64,000 nucleotides of DNA from Blastomussa wellsi (GCA_947652115.1 OX393568.1:3760025-3824024); one strand, 5' to 3'. Counted from the stretch's first letter, positions 37,001 through 48,074 are shown. A program made the numbers and translations. Notes: generated by a model not told the origin, from the sequence alone.

Positions 37001-38577
37001 TTTTCCTTGTACCTAAACATGTTGGAATGGTGATCAACCCACAAAATAATTCTATGCATTTCTTTTTACAATTAATGTTTATTATATCTCTCAGCTAATA
37101 CATGCGCTGAGATTGGTCAACTTAGCGGGACGTATTTTTGAGTACAGCCCACTAACTTTAAAATCACGCTTTATTCCAAGATGAAGATATACTAGTCTCG
37201 CTCACTTCGCGCTTAGGCCATACATCTAGGGCAATCACCAGATTTTGGAGTGGGGATTAAAAAAGAAACTGTGGACATCAAAAAGAAATCAACTGAAGAC
37301 ACCGCGCGCGATGTCCAGCAAAGAAATGGGGGTATAAATTACCCACCATATACAACCAGTTGTTGTCACATGACTTAACATATGTGATTAAGACACCTGA
37401 CATTGTGGAGCTCCCATCTTTGCTGAAGAAGACTGTGATACATGGTTCTCAAATCAATTAATAATTCAAAGGAAATCAGAACTGCGACCATGGTTTGGAA
37501 ATCTGATCTTAATTAGCACAGATTTTTTTTTTATTTTATTTCTTTGTTTTCACAGATAAAAGATATATTAAAACACCCGAGAGAGTGTTCCATCATATTT
37601 CCAAACACTTCAGAGTTCATCAAAAATAATCTGTTGCACGTCATATTTTCAACTCTCTTCTCAGTGTTGAAACAGTGTCTCTTGTGTTTGATATATTACT
37701 TGAAAGCTTTGTTTGCTGAAGAAGACTATTATCTTCTAAACAGTTTGGTAATCGAAATCATTGACAAGGGGCTAAACTGTGGTTCATTGTCACCAAATTC
37801 TCTCACATATTTTGCTCTGATTTACAGATCGAACTGAAGATGAAAAAAGCTGAAGGAATAAGATGGTCATCACTGGAAGGCCAAGATCAAATTGCTTTTG
37901 CACCATTTCCATCAAGAGGCAAGTTAGTGTATCTACAACTGTATCATTTAACTGCCATCTAGTGTGACTGTTCAGGTGAGGGTAGTTTTGAAAAGACAAC
38001 TGAAGTTTTGAAGACTTTCCAGTAAGTGGGAATCATAAACAAAGGCAGCACTGCTTCAGCTCATCAGTTGTACGTGTAAGTAATATGTAACTCCATACAA
38101 ATTATATCCATACCTCCTCCACAAAAAAGACCCCACCCACGCATTTGGATTTTCCAATTACACTTCATACAATCATTTCTTTAATTTGTTGGTCTTACTG
38201 GTACCTGTAAACTCAATGCCGGCCACCATTTTACAGCATAATTTTATTTTTATATTTTTATTTTAGAAAAATCAAAAGCTTCAGATGATTCTGTACATAA
38301 ATATCCTTCATCTCGACATGTTGGAAAAGACTGGAACAAAGTTGCGGCACAACTTGCAAAGGAAGAGAAGGACGAAAAACTTGAAGGAGAGGCTGCTCTC
38401 AATCAATTATTTCAGCAGATTTATGGTGATGGTAGTGAAGAAGTTCGAAAGGCAATGAATAAATCATTTGTGGAATCGGGTGGAACAGTGTTGAGTACAA
38501 ACTGGGAGGAAGTAAAACAGAAGCATGTCGACTGTAAGCCTCCAGATGGAATGGAATGGAAAGATTGGGCCAAGTAG
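31030..38577 (+). CDS. SUGT1: SGT1 homolog, Hsp90 co-chaperone, 12 exons
   Basis: Suppressor of G2 allele of SKP1: a cytosolic/nuclear Hsp90 co-chaperone working with SKP1 in SCF assembly, kinetochores and innate-immune receptors. Exons: 31030-31052, 31125-31173, 31579-31669, 33128-33197, 33817-33887, 33987-34040, 34178-34221, 35195-35415, 35859-35955, 36867-36974, 37828-37918, 38267-38577. This gives 409 residues. The order is TPR domain ([29 protein letters not shown]), a Ser/Thr/Pro-rich linker (exon 8), the CS domain from [11 protein letters not shown] to [18 protein letters not shown], and the C-terminal SGS region ([31 protein letters not shown]). The intron after exon 11 begins with GC rather than GT (see findings). 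The first exon has only 23 coding bases. All domains are intact. Confidence 0.94.
31391..31540. repeat. Copy of the gccgggctggcccgg foldback family
   Basis: Shares gtcagctaaccgggctg, gtcatgtaattgcgaagtt and atctcggcaaactgaaac with the element at 51412-51599. It lies in a SUGT1 intron and is more diverged. Confidence 0.65.
31944..32144. repeat. MITE, ggcggtggcaaatga family, copy A (SUGT1 intron)
   Basis: The ends ggcggtggcaaatgatgaca and tgtcctcatttgccaccgcc are near-perfect inverted repeats. Inside, acattgttgcggacaaa, a second internal palindrome (gtttctgatcttgttcagaaac) and caacaaatgtttctgcgttt recur in the second copy at 36553-36802. Confidence 0.8.
32827..32935. repeat. Half copy of the gacgtttcgagcgttagcc foldback family
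   Basis: The sequence taatttggttttatcaactg, then gattgaattggcc-type words and cattagcccttcgtcagag, matches the left arm of the element at 58496-58673. Here only one arm is present. Confidence 0.65.
33714..33742. repeat. (AACTT)n short tandem repeat
   Basis: Tandem aactt units within a SUGT1 intron, about five copies. Confidence 0.7.
34706..35120 (+). mobile_element. tRNA-derived SINE, family S2, with a tRNA-like head
   Basis: The head at ~34717-34790 keeps a clear A box (gttagctcagtccgtagagc) and a B box in a T-arm hairpin (ggtcttgggttcgagtccc pairing with its own end). A long non-tRNA body follows (aactgatgagaatgtgctgc, gaggacgttaaagaaccc, ctgtcgtctgatctcaccc). The unpaired 5' end and the long body argue for a SINE rather than a functional tRNA gene. 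It lies in the SUGT1 intron before exon 8. Confidence 0.75.
35690..35815. repeat. Compound microsatellite (CATT)n, (CAGT)n, (CTGT)n
   Basis: Successive cattcatt, cagtcagt and ctgtctgt blocks in the SUGT1 intron before exon 9, about 45 bp from that exon's 5' splice acceptor. Confidence 0.9.
36553..36802. repeat. MITE, ggcggtggcaaatga family, copy B (SUGT1 intron)
   Basis: Shares agacacattgttgcagac, gtttctgattttgttcagaaac (as an internal palindrome) and gtccttgtttgccactgcctt with copy A at 31944-32144, and has inverted ends (aaggtggtcgcaaacggaga). Slightly longer than copy A. Confidence 0.78.
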
Positions 38578-39550
38578 ACATGTTGCCAATGACTGAAATT
38601 CCTGCAGAGTGCACAACAAACTCAGTGGAGGCCACAGTACATGTACATGTACAAGTAGTTGTCTACATTGTGATCAGAAAACAAAGTTACTTTGTTGTAC
38701 ATAATGGTTTGTTGTGCAGCATTGATTAAAGGGCCCTTGTCGACTTCCTTCATTTGAAATTATGGAAATTGTATAGTGAAGAGAAATCTTATTGCACTAC
38801 TGTAAGTTAGTACATTGTATTTTACTAGAAGTGTTAAATTACTTTTAGTAAGTTTCTTAGAGATCTCGTTTTGACATGCTTAGACTAGGGCCCTTTATTT
38901 AACCTCGCATTGTATCTTCATGTAACAATTTTAAATTGCTTAGTCCAGAAGAGAGATACAAGATTATTTTGCAATGCTTTTGGTTCTTTACATAAGGTGA
39001 TTCAGTCTGATAAGTAGTTTGGCTTGACTAGCTGAAAAAAATTTTTTTCTTGCATTCAGCTGGAAGAGAGTAATAGCCTTTATGCATGTTTATGTCAGAG
39101 TGGCTAGTTTCACCACCAAGCCTTGCTTTCATTTATCATATTTTTAGTGAAAATTTGTAAATTTCCTTGTGCAAAAAATTTCCATAGCAGCAAAGATGAA
39201 AAAAAAACCCACATGGCATAGTCAATTTCAGACTCAGTGTTTCAGTGTTGTAGCTTTTTAAAAAAGTACTGAACAGTACTTTAGTCTAGTTACCGTGCTT
39301 TGTAACTGAAATAAATGCTGAAGCGTCTACATGGAGTTACATGTACCAGTAATAATTATGTTTTGGCATCGTAAATAAGTTTAGTGCTGATTTGCAACAA
39401 CCAGCTTATCAAAAAGTAAAGTGCACTTTGTTTAATCAGGTGTTTTGTGGATCACTGAGTGGTTAGATTGCTGATTCTACTGTAAGCAAAAAGTCAACAC
39501 AGGTTAGCCGTATAGTCTTACTGTTTCACTATTTGGCCAGTAAGTTCTAA

Positions 39551-40137
39551 AGCCTGGTTCACACTAGCGACGTAACAACATAAGCACATGGAAATAAGGG
39601 TCGACATAAAGAAAAGATCAATCTTTTCCTTATGTCGTGATGTTTATGTAGCTTTGTCATTATACCATAAACGTCCATGTATAAGCCACACTTTTTTTCA
39701 CAAAATTGAAGCCAAAAATCAAGGGTGTGGCTTATCCACTGATACATCTGTTTGGACCTAATTAATAGTCATTAAACCTCTTAAGATGTCAAGCAATAAA
39801 CAAAAGAAACTTAGAGCGTGTTGCTGTTGTTCATTGACTTTTTCATAAGTGGTGGCGCCTGAAGGAACCATTTATGTTTTCGAGTGTTTGTCGGCGAATC
39901 TTGCTCTCCAAGAGTTCTTTCAAGCGATTAATTTTCACTTTACTAAACACCAACCTACAAGGAATCTCCATTCCTCTGCACAGCTGTTTGCAGTGACATC
40001 TATGGTATTCCTGCTATGTCGTTATGTTGTGTTGTTCACACTGCATGGTGACATAAAACATAAGTGTAAGGTCTCGGTCTGTTTTGCATTTACGTGACCT
40101 TGTCGTTATGTCATTATGTCACTTGTGTGAAGGCTTA
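39551..40137. mobile_element. Probable MITE with aagcctggttcacac ends
   Basis: The left end aagcctggttcacactagcg and the right end reading cacttgtgtgaaggctt are imperfect inverted repeats. Repeated tatgtcgttatgtc/cataacgacaa words near both ends support an inverted structure. It is about 590 bp with no coding region. Confidence 0.6.
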
Positions 40138-40714
40138 AGGGATTGCAAGTTTCTGTTGGTAGAACTTACAATTTTATGACCCTTTCGGCTTTGTAAACTA
40201 AATAGCAAAAACAATGCAATGCCATTGCACAATCATGTTATACAAATGTAACAGTGAATAGGAAACAATGTGAGAAGGGGTTGTATTTACAGATTTCCAA
40301 TAAAACACGACTGAGTTTATGCTAATGCATATTTGCAGATTGAATGAACCCATCCTGGGGACCTGCAAAGTAGTGATCAACCTTTTATTTACATTTATTT
40401 TCAAATAAATATCTAATTTAAAAAATATTCATACATTGCTTAGCAGACCTTGTGATAACGAAAATTATTGACTAACGAAATTTACTGTGATTAAAAGAGT
40501 ATGGTTTTACAACTGTCCTGAACATTGATGTAAATAACATGCACTGTCAGAGGAGTCTGTTCTTCCAGTTCCTGGATATTGCAAATGTTTTTACATCATT
40601 ATCGTTAGGGTAACAGAAACGTGTATAAGTACAATGGATTTTGAATTGCTTCCGTCAGAATCAAGTGTTAATGCAGGCTTCGGCATTGAGGTCATGCGCA
40701 GCTGGAGCTGATTA

Positions 40715-40720
40715 TTTATT
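40715..40720 (-). terminator. Poly(A) signal for NXT1
   Basis: Reverse-strand AATAAA six bases past the NXT1 stop codon (stop at 40726-40728). This would give an extremely short 3' UTR; further AATAAA-like words occur near 40390. Confidence 0.5.
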
Positions 40721-40725
40721 GAACT

Positions 40726-42194
40726 TTATCCTATAAATCTGAAGCAGTCACTTGCTATCTTCCACACTTTTCCACCCTCGGCAGTCAACAGAAAGTTCTG
40801 AGAAAAGAGTTTTGTTGGGTGTCCATCATATTTGACCATTCCTTCAGTCACAACCATCACTGTGGTTTGGCCAGGAATTGCTTGATCTGAAATACACATT
40901 GTCACCATTATAACCAATCTGATTATCATTACCAATGCCATTTCCATTATCATTTAATACCATTGTCTAATGTTGCCATTACCATTACCATTAACAACTT
41001 TGATGCTTAACAGATAACTTGATATTGTTTATCTTGTATCCATTACACAGAGATAGAAACAGAGTTTGCTTAGGCTGCCTGCATCCAGACACGCAAACCA
41101 GGATCAAGCATATGGCGAAAAAGCACAATTATTCTTGTAAAATGTAACTGTTATTGTAGTTCAACAGACAAAGTGATGATTATATCTCACGCTCAACAAG
41201 GAGCAATGACTGCTTAGGTACATATCTTTCGTGACTTAACCACGAGTGACGACAGCTGCTAAACATAGTCAAACAATGAGTTGCAGTAGAGCATGACTAA
41301 AGGAATGATACACATGTGTGATATATAAATTATACATCGCTTTAAAGTTGTTAACTCTATTTTACAGGTAAAATTAACATTTTCAACAAACCAGATGGCA
41401 AGATTTTGGTATAATTCCATATCAAACTTATCAACAATACATGAGCTTGGAAAATATGTCACAAAGGATTGTGGGACACAGGCCTGTATTGAGGGGGTGC
41501 AATGGGTGTACCCACCCCACACCCCACAGGCTGCGACGTTTGATTGCACTCTCCCAAAAAACTGCCTACGGGACCCATGAGCGGACAGGCAATTTGCCCA
41601 AAAATTCTCCCAAGCTGCCTTGCCATAATTTCTCTTGCTGCCCAAAAAAATTATCTGAGCTGCCCAAACCAGACGGGTAATATAAACCATTGCAAACAAC
41701 AACAAAAGCTCGCACAAGGGAGACATATTTGTCTGTTTTTCTTTAGATATATAATGTTCTTTAAATACCTGACACTGGTTGACAGTCCAGAGAATGAAGC
41801 TTGTGTTCTGTAGCAGGAAGACTGTTGAAAAATTCCGTCACTCTGGCTGACCCACCGTTTACCAGATTTCCATTCCATACGATTGTCGTGCTCTCAGAAT
41901 ACAATTTTGACATGAGCTACAAACAAAACATAATCAGAAGGAGTAAAAATACGAACTAGATGTCTAAAGAATGGCAAAAATCGTAACATTTCGAAATTGA
42001 TTCGAACTCACATGTCGTCTTTTGTCAAATGTTTCGTAGTAAACGTTGCTAAATTCCTCGCCCGCCAGAGTTGCTTGTTCGATTGCATTTCTTAGGCCCT
42101 ATTTGGGAATTAAAATTTACGCAGATTGAGCTTTATAAAAATAAAAGATGAATTTTATGGAAAACAAACTCACTCCAGATCTAGCCGCCGCCAT
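40726..42194 (-). CDS. NXT1: NTF2-related export protein 1 (p15), 4 exons
   Basis: Heterodimer partner of the mRNA export receptor NXF1 at the nuclear pore, with an NTF2-like fold. Exons in transcript order: 42194-42174, 42098-42012, 41916-41769, 40886-40726. The product is 138 residues, the usual family length. Typical words are [20 protein letters not shown] (here [18 protein letters not shown]), [24 protein letters not shown], and the C-terminal [12 protein letters not shown] and [11 protein letters not shown]. The first exon has only seven codons (MAAARSG). The gene is head-to-head with SUMF1. The third intron (40887-41768) holds a degraded MITE of the cataggcgtac family. The vertebrate paralogue NXT2 is as close, so the symbol stands for the NXT1/2 ancestor. 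Confidence 0.94.
41480..41690. repeat. Degraded copy of the cataggcgtac MITE core (NXT1 intron)
   Basis: Reverse-strand matches to the ggcaaggcaacttgggag and gggcagc words of the elements at 17488 and 47250 (here gctgccttgcc, tgctgcccaaa, ctgcccaaacc). The termini are not preserved. Confidence 0.55.
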
Positions 42195-42381
42195 GTTGTT
42201 CCTGAAATATTGAGTAGATTCTTCATGTATCTGGACACAAATTGTCCCTTGTTCAGATGTGTGGTTACCAAGTTTCTGAGAAGCATGTGATCCAAACAAA
42301 ATTGTTTACGTTCTGCAAATTTTATTTGTTCATTTGTTACATCTTTTCTTTTTGTTGCATATATATCCTACGACTGGCAGC
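42195..42381. promoter_or_regulatory. Shared bidirectional promoter region of NXT1 and SUMF1
   Basis: Only 187 bp separate the two divergent start codons, so both promoters and 5' UTRs must lie here or overlap. There is no clear TATA box in a convincing position for either gene. Confidence 0.6.
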
Positions 42382-45300
42382 ATGTGGAACGAACTTTTAA
42401 TATCGCTGCAAATGGGAACAGCAGTGGTGTTCGCAAGTCAAGAACTTACTTGTCCAAGTTTTGGCTATAGCATTCGTTTATTCAATTCTGGACTCACTAC
42501 TCCTTTGAATTTCGAGAGCAAGAAAACTTGTGGATGTTCTGTGTTAAAGCGAGATAATGTTTTAAATAAAGAAGGAACGTCGCTAAACAAAGGAAACAAA
42601 AACGACGAAATCAAAGTAAAATCGCCTTATAAAAGAACGAATCAAATGGCGTTTGTCAAAGGAGGACGATTTACAATGGGCACCGATAAACCGTTTCTTC
42701 CAATGGATGGAGAAGGGCCAGCGAGGGAAGTGAAAGTTGATTCCTTTTATATGGACATTTACGAGGCCAGCAATGCGGAATTTGAACTTTTTGTAAACAG
42801 TACTGGTCATGTTACAGAGGTAGAATAAATTGTATTTTTTGTATTGCACCTATCAATGTTAAGCCGGTGAGGGTGGGGGGAGGGGGGTATATAGGCAGGG
42901 CATTTGGACTGAGCTGAGATTTTCTGTTCAAATGCCCTACCCCAGGGCATTTGTGGATTGTCAAAGTAGTAACTAAACATCAATAAAATGTTGCTAGAAT
43001 GGCCCATACTACTGTCAAATCCCCCACCTATGCCCGGCCTCCCCCTACTGGCTTAACGCTGCTAGGTGCATAAAGCGTAAGCTTACATGTAAATGCCAGG
43101 TAAAGGAATTTTTAGTTAACATTGACATCTCAAGAGACCAGCCTGCTAGCAGCTCTCCTAGGGTAGTAGAGGTGCACAAATATGAAGCCCTTTCTGTCCT
43201 TGTGTATGGGTATACAGAATGGGGAGGGGAGGGGTTTGCGGGCTGAAGTGAAAACGATGTTTGCCTACAAAACATTTTATGGTTTATCAATAACATGCTA
43301 GATGCCCGCTAACTGTTTTGTTGTGTGTAATGGAAACAACTAAAATAACAATAAATACATCTAGTATATGCTCAGTTTTGGGCCCATTGTTGTGCCAGGA
43401 TGATTTTATCAATAATAGAGGTTTTGCATGGCGGCCATGATGCATGCATGGCAGTAACAAAACGTTTTTCATTAGAATGAACATTTTTTCTTATGACAAA
43501 AATATTCTATTGTTCCTGCCATGCAAAACCTCTATATCAAGTCATCATGGCAGATTTTTTTAGGTGTGTTTTTTAAAATGTTGTATGTTGATATTGCAGG
43601 CTGAAAAGTTTGGTGATTCATTTGTACTTGAAGGAAAGATTAGTCAAGGAATAAAGAAGAATATACACCAATCAGTGAGTGGTATATTGTATTGTTACTT
43701 AATATTGATGACGATACTGACAATGACGAGGATAGTTATCAAGCTTAGTACGTAGCATTGCTAATTTTCCTCTTTGTGGCAAATGTTAGGTTGCGGCAGC
43801 TCCCTGGTGGCTTCCAGTAAAAGGAGCATATTGGAGGAATCCAGAAGGACCTGATTCCCACATCAGAGACAGGTACAAATTGTAATGTACTGGAAAACAG
43901 CTTCTGCTGCTTAACTCCCAGGGGGAAGGGGGAGAGAGGGGTACTTGGCCCATGTTTGGGTATAGGGGTGCCCCCAGGGGTACTCGAAGTATACATGATG
44001 TGGAGGCGGGGGGGAGGGGGTCCGGTGGAGCAAACCCAAAAAAATACACAAGCCTGAAATTTTACATGTAGACCCCAAAAAAATACATGGCATCAAAATT
44101 TCCAACCCCCCCCCCCCCCAAAAAAAAAAAAAGTTCGAATGAATATTTTTCTGATCCACTGATCGCAACGAAAACCCAAAACAAAAAGTTCACTTGGAGA
44201 TAAGCCCCCCCAAAAATATGCGTATTTTTTACGACATAAAAAAAATATGTGACAGATCTCTTGACCCCAAAAAATAGCGAGCGTGTAAATTTTCAACCCA
44301 AAAATATACGTCGGACCCCCCGTCATGTATACTTCGAGTACCCCTCTGGGAAGGTGCCACTGGGGGTTTGAAATCCTGACCCTGTTTAGGACAAAGGAAA
44401 ACGTAGCGCTAAAATCTATTTCTGAAAATGATTTAATGTTGAATGATGACCTGCTAAATAAACACAGATGAACATTGCTGATTTTGGATTGACGAAAGTC
44501 TTGAAGCCATACCCTGTTTAACACAGACTCACTTGAAATTGCCGGGTATAGTATACCCTGTTCAGGACTGAGGGGTCAAAAACCATACCCTATCGAGCGG
44601 CACGTCCCTGTAGCCTGTATATGGGAGTACCCCCTAGGGGGAGATTGTAATGACAACTGACAACTATATCAGATGTGAGGTTTCATATGTTTATGAGCTT
44701 TTTTAACACTTGATCATTGTTTCAAGAAACCTAATTTACAGAATTCTTGAAATGATCGCAGTTTTTTTGTCTTAATTATACTAGAATGGATCATCCAGTT
44801 ATCCACATCTCCTGGAATGACGCTGTTGCATTTTGTAAGTGGGGTGGTAAAAGGCTGCCCACAGAAACCGAGTGGGAATATGCCTGCCGAGCAGGGCTGC
44901 ACAACAAGTGAGTAAACACTGGCTTCATTTTCAAGTACACAATAACTCTGAATGTATGGTTCCAGAATATATTTATATCCCCTGCTTGGCAATCTCTCAC
45001 ATAGAGGCATCACATGATATTTTACTTCTTCCCAAAATATTCAATGCTACTAAAAAACCCAGCTGCACAAGATGCTATCACTGCAGAGCATTGTATATTC
45101 CAAGGGGAAGAGGGGCCTTAAAGAGCAAATTTTTAAAAGAAAACATGAATCGACACTGGAATTTCCAGAGAGGAAGAAGGGTTCAAACCAAATAGCCCTC
45201 TGTTGTTGTTGTTGAAAGGCCTGCATCTAGTGAATTCAACTTTTAAAAGCCTTTCATTCATCTCAATTCAGTGGGCTCTATATCAGTGTTGCTGCTTTAA

Positions 45301-48027
45301 ATGAACTGCTCTATTTGTGAATTTTACCATGCAACTAATGGTACAATGTATGTTTAACAAAATATTTTGGATAGTAATCCACTCGTCATTATCTGATTAC
45401 CCAAGGCATGCTAGTTTACCGCTGGTTACAACTTTAATTCTACACTCTTTTCTGCCAGATTATATTCCTGGGGTAACAAGCTCAAGAAAGATGGCCATCA
45501 CATGGCCAACACATGGCAAGGAAAGTTTCCTACTGTTGATTCAGGGGAGGATGGGTACCCTGGAACAGCCCCTGTCACAGCATTCCAACCAAACCGTTAT
45601 GGCCTGTATAACATGTTAGGAAATGTGTGGGAATGGACACAAGATTGGTGGAGTATCAGACACTTGACTCACTTTCAAGAAAACCCAGTAAGGGTGTTGA
45701 TGTGTTTGAAAGAAAATGGTCATGTACTGTGTAGGATCTCTTCAAATGATTCCCCTGGCATTTTTAGTAGTCAGGGATTTCAAAATGTTTTGAAGTAGGT
45801 GTCATCAACTGGTAGAGTAGGCGGCTGTTGTAAGTGAGCTTTTTGCTCACAAGCTGATTGCTATGACCAGAGTAGCCGGCGGCATAATAGTCAAGTAGCC
45901 GGTGGAACTCCGGCAGCCACCGCCTTGTTTTGAAACCCCTGAGTAGTCTATTATTTTTTGCTCATAAACCATTTGTCCCCTTAGGTTTATTTTCCTGCTT
46001 TGTGTCCAGCTCCTATTCTATTCCTATAAGCACCTTTAGAGTTTCTGATTCTTCTTTATTTGTCAAAGTTGTGCAAGCATTTGGAATCAGTTGACAGTAC
46101 CTGTGGTACAGTTATATATAAAATAAAGAAAGAATAAAATCTGTTCAACAAGGGTTATGCATAAATAGTCTTGCGACTGACAAACCTGTGGACCATGGAT
46201 TCCTGATCAAACTGGAATTTAGAAATGTTGGTTTTTGTGGAAAGCTAGACTCTATTTCCAGCCGTTCTGGTATTCTGGTGTCACCCTTCACCCAGTGGTG
46301 AACCAGTGATCCAGCCACAGTGTGGGGCAAGGAACGCAGGCTCACAAAACGACTGGAAATCGAGCGTGGAGTAAATCCTGCTAAGATAAGAAATAGCATC
46401 ACCAACAAACTCAACCTGCAGTACATGGTGTCAGGTCAAGAATTTGACGTCAGGCAACATTGTATGTAAATGAGTACTCTTGCCACTGTGCCAGCCTTTA
46501 CATATTCCCCTCAATTGTGTTGCCTTGTAACAGATAGCTGCAAGCTCAGCAAAGTCATAAAGATTAGTTCACAAACTGCCTTTGAAATATTCCTAGGAAT
46601 GAGTTGTTATCTGTTTTGGTTTAGAAGGGACCATCTACAGGAAGGGACAAAGTAAAGAAGGGAGGATCCTACATGTGTCACAAAGTGAGTTCAGTTGACG
46701 TAATTGATTCTCAGTGTGGGAGTCGTGGTGGTCTAATGTTTAGTGCGCTGGACTCTAAATCAGATGGTCCAAGTTTGAGCCTGGCCAGCCAGGGCACTGC
46801 ATTGTGTTCTTGGACACAACACTTTACTCTCACAGAGCTTCTCTTTATCCAGTTGCACAAATGCGTACCGGCAAAAATAATGCTGGCAGGTAACCCTGTG
46901 ATGGACTAGCCTCCTATCCAGGCGAGAGTAGAAAATAATACTCCTACAACTGTAGTCACTTCATGCTAAGGGACAGAACAGTAGACAGGTTATTTAGGGG
47001 GGATTTTTTTCATTGTGCATACCATTTTTCCCTTGCGTGAATTTTTTTTTTTTTTGGGGGGGGGGCTTTCCCCCACCCTCCCAGCAGACTTACCTTATAT
47101 TTACATTTTTTGTGACTTGTTGCATTAAAAGTCCCTCTTTATTCTATATGTTAATCAAGGTCATAGCCAGGGGTGTTTCTTGGAAAAAGTTGATTTAAAT
47201 CTCTAAACAGGACCAATCTGGGCATGACTCAAGCTTTCTTTGTGTCTTTCATAGGTGTACGCCCCCCATTCAAAAAAATGGGGGGAAATCACATTTTTCG
47301 GGCAGCATGAGAACATTTGAGCAAGGCAACTTAGGAGACTTTTTTGCGCAAATGGTTCACCCCCCGCCCCTCCCCTGGCAAAAATTGACCGTACGCCAAT
47401 GCTTTCTTTGACCCCTGAGGGATACCATTTGCCATGCCTGATCGGTCTAGACATTATGATGACGTTTTTATCTCTTTGTGTACATTTTTAAACGGAACCT
47501 CGGTGGCTGAACACCCTGAATGAGAAGAAAATCCGTAATTTACACCCCTTGGCAAGACGGGAAGAATCCTTGTCCCTTCATATGAGAGTCCTCAACCCCC
47601 CCCCCCCCCCCCACGGGAATCATAATCATACTTCGAAGGGCAGGTATATTTTTCAGGTTGCAGGTTCAAAATGTAATTAACGTTAGGAAAACGACCTCTC
47701 GTTTCCATTAGTGCTTAATTACATTTTGAACCTGCAACCTGCAAAATATACCCGCCGTACTTCGAACACGTTTAGACACAAAACTAAAGGCAGGCAACAA
47801 CCTGGCAGAGAATGAGGCGATAGTGGTGGGAACTTTGCATCAATCCAATTTTAGTTTTCCTTAAATTATCTGACATGTAATTGGTTTTGTTTTCTTCTCT
47901 TTTTCAGTCGTATTGCTACCGCTATCGATGTGCTGCTAGAAGCCAGAATTCAGCTGACACCACTGCTTCCAATCTTGGGTTACGCTGCGTCAGTGGCACA
48001 TTACCTGATGGCGTACAGTTAGCATAG
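42382..48027 (+). CDS. SUMF1: Formylglycine-generating enzyme (sulfatase-modifying factor 1), 7 exons
   Basis: ER enzyme that oxidises the active-site cysteine of sulfatases to formylglycine. Exons: 42382-42819, 43600-43674, 43790-43872, 44785-44907, 45459-45687, 46625-46684, 47908-48027. The product is 375 residues; human is 374. The N-terminus is moderately hydrophobic (signal peptide plausible), then a CGC pair at residues 50 and 52 equals the human cysteines involved in ER retention. The FGE/sulfatase-modifying domain begins at [13 protein letters not shown] and includes [59 protein letters not shown] and [12 protein letters not shown]. The copper-binding catalytic cysteines C334 and C339 (YMCH and SYCYRYRC) are intact and split by the last intron. 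No in-frame ATG precedes the chosen start closely. All introns are GT-AG. Confidence 0.95.
43394..43554. repeat. Inverted repeat around agaggttttgcatggc (SUMF1 intron)
   Basis: tgccaggatgattttatc...agaggttttgcatggc on the left pairs with gccatgcaaaacctct...tcatcatggca on the right. A MITE-like foldback of about 160 bp between exons 1 and 2. Confidence 0.75.
43976..44345. repeat. Inverted repeat with gtatacttcgagtacccc ends (SUMF1 intron)
   Basis: ggggtactcgaagtatac at the left and gtatacttcgagtacccc at the right are perfect reverse complements. The interior is rich in ccccaaaaaaata words and homopolymers, with a long poly(C)/poly(A) junction at ~44107-44131. The intron between exons 3 and 4 as a whole (43873-44784) is largely this element. 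Confidence 0.75.
46170..46430. repeat. Dispersed repeat related to 29130-29400 (SUMF1 intron)
   Basis: Shares ggaatttagaa(a/g)tgttgg and accaacaaactcaacc words with the copy 3' of GPCR 2, in the same orientation. No coding content. Confidence 0.5.
46714..46985 (+). mobile_element. tRNA-derived SINE, family S1, copy 3 (SUMF1 intron)
   Basis: The head ggtggtctaatgtttagtgc keeps an A-box-like word, and ccaagtttgagcctgg resembles a B box. The body shares gcactgcattgtgttcttgg, aataatgctggcagg and taaccctgtgatggacta with copies at 4312 and 14385. Best preserved head of the three. Confidence 0.8.
47250..47401. repeat. Short MITE with cataggcgtac termini, copy 2 (SUMF1 intron)
   Basis: The left end cataggtgtac and right end gtacgccaatg are slightly degraded versions of the 11 bp TIR at 17488. 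The core shares gggcagcatga and gcaaggcaacttagga. Confidence 0.75.
47631..47766. repeat. Foldback around caggttcaaaatgtaatta (SUMF1 intron)
   Basis: The left arm contains ggttgcaggttcaaaatgta and the right arm tacattttgaacctgcaacc. The ends are cttcgaag-like. The short loop has gacctctcgtttcc. It lies 142 bp before the last SUMF1 exon. Confidence 0.85.
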
Positions 48028-48074
48028 TAGACAGAAGAAGGATGTTTAGCAACTAGATTACAATCTTCATCGTT

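Larger units (their letters stand above)
38578..40725. other. Convergent 3' spacer between SUGT1 and NXT1
   Basis: No gene recognised. Bases 38757-38890 match the dispersed repeat at ~5305-5420. AATAAA at 39310-39315 is a possible SUGT1 poly(A) signal. A long inverted-repeat element occupies ~39551-40137. Confidence 0.5.

Noticed and set aside
41259..41726. 155-codon minus-strand frame inside NXT1
   Set aside because: It lies in the NXT1 intron and crosses a degraded MITE; no conserved domain.
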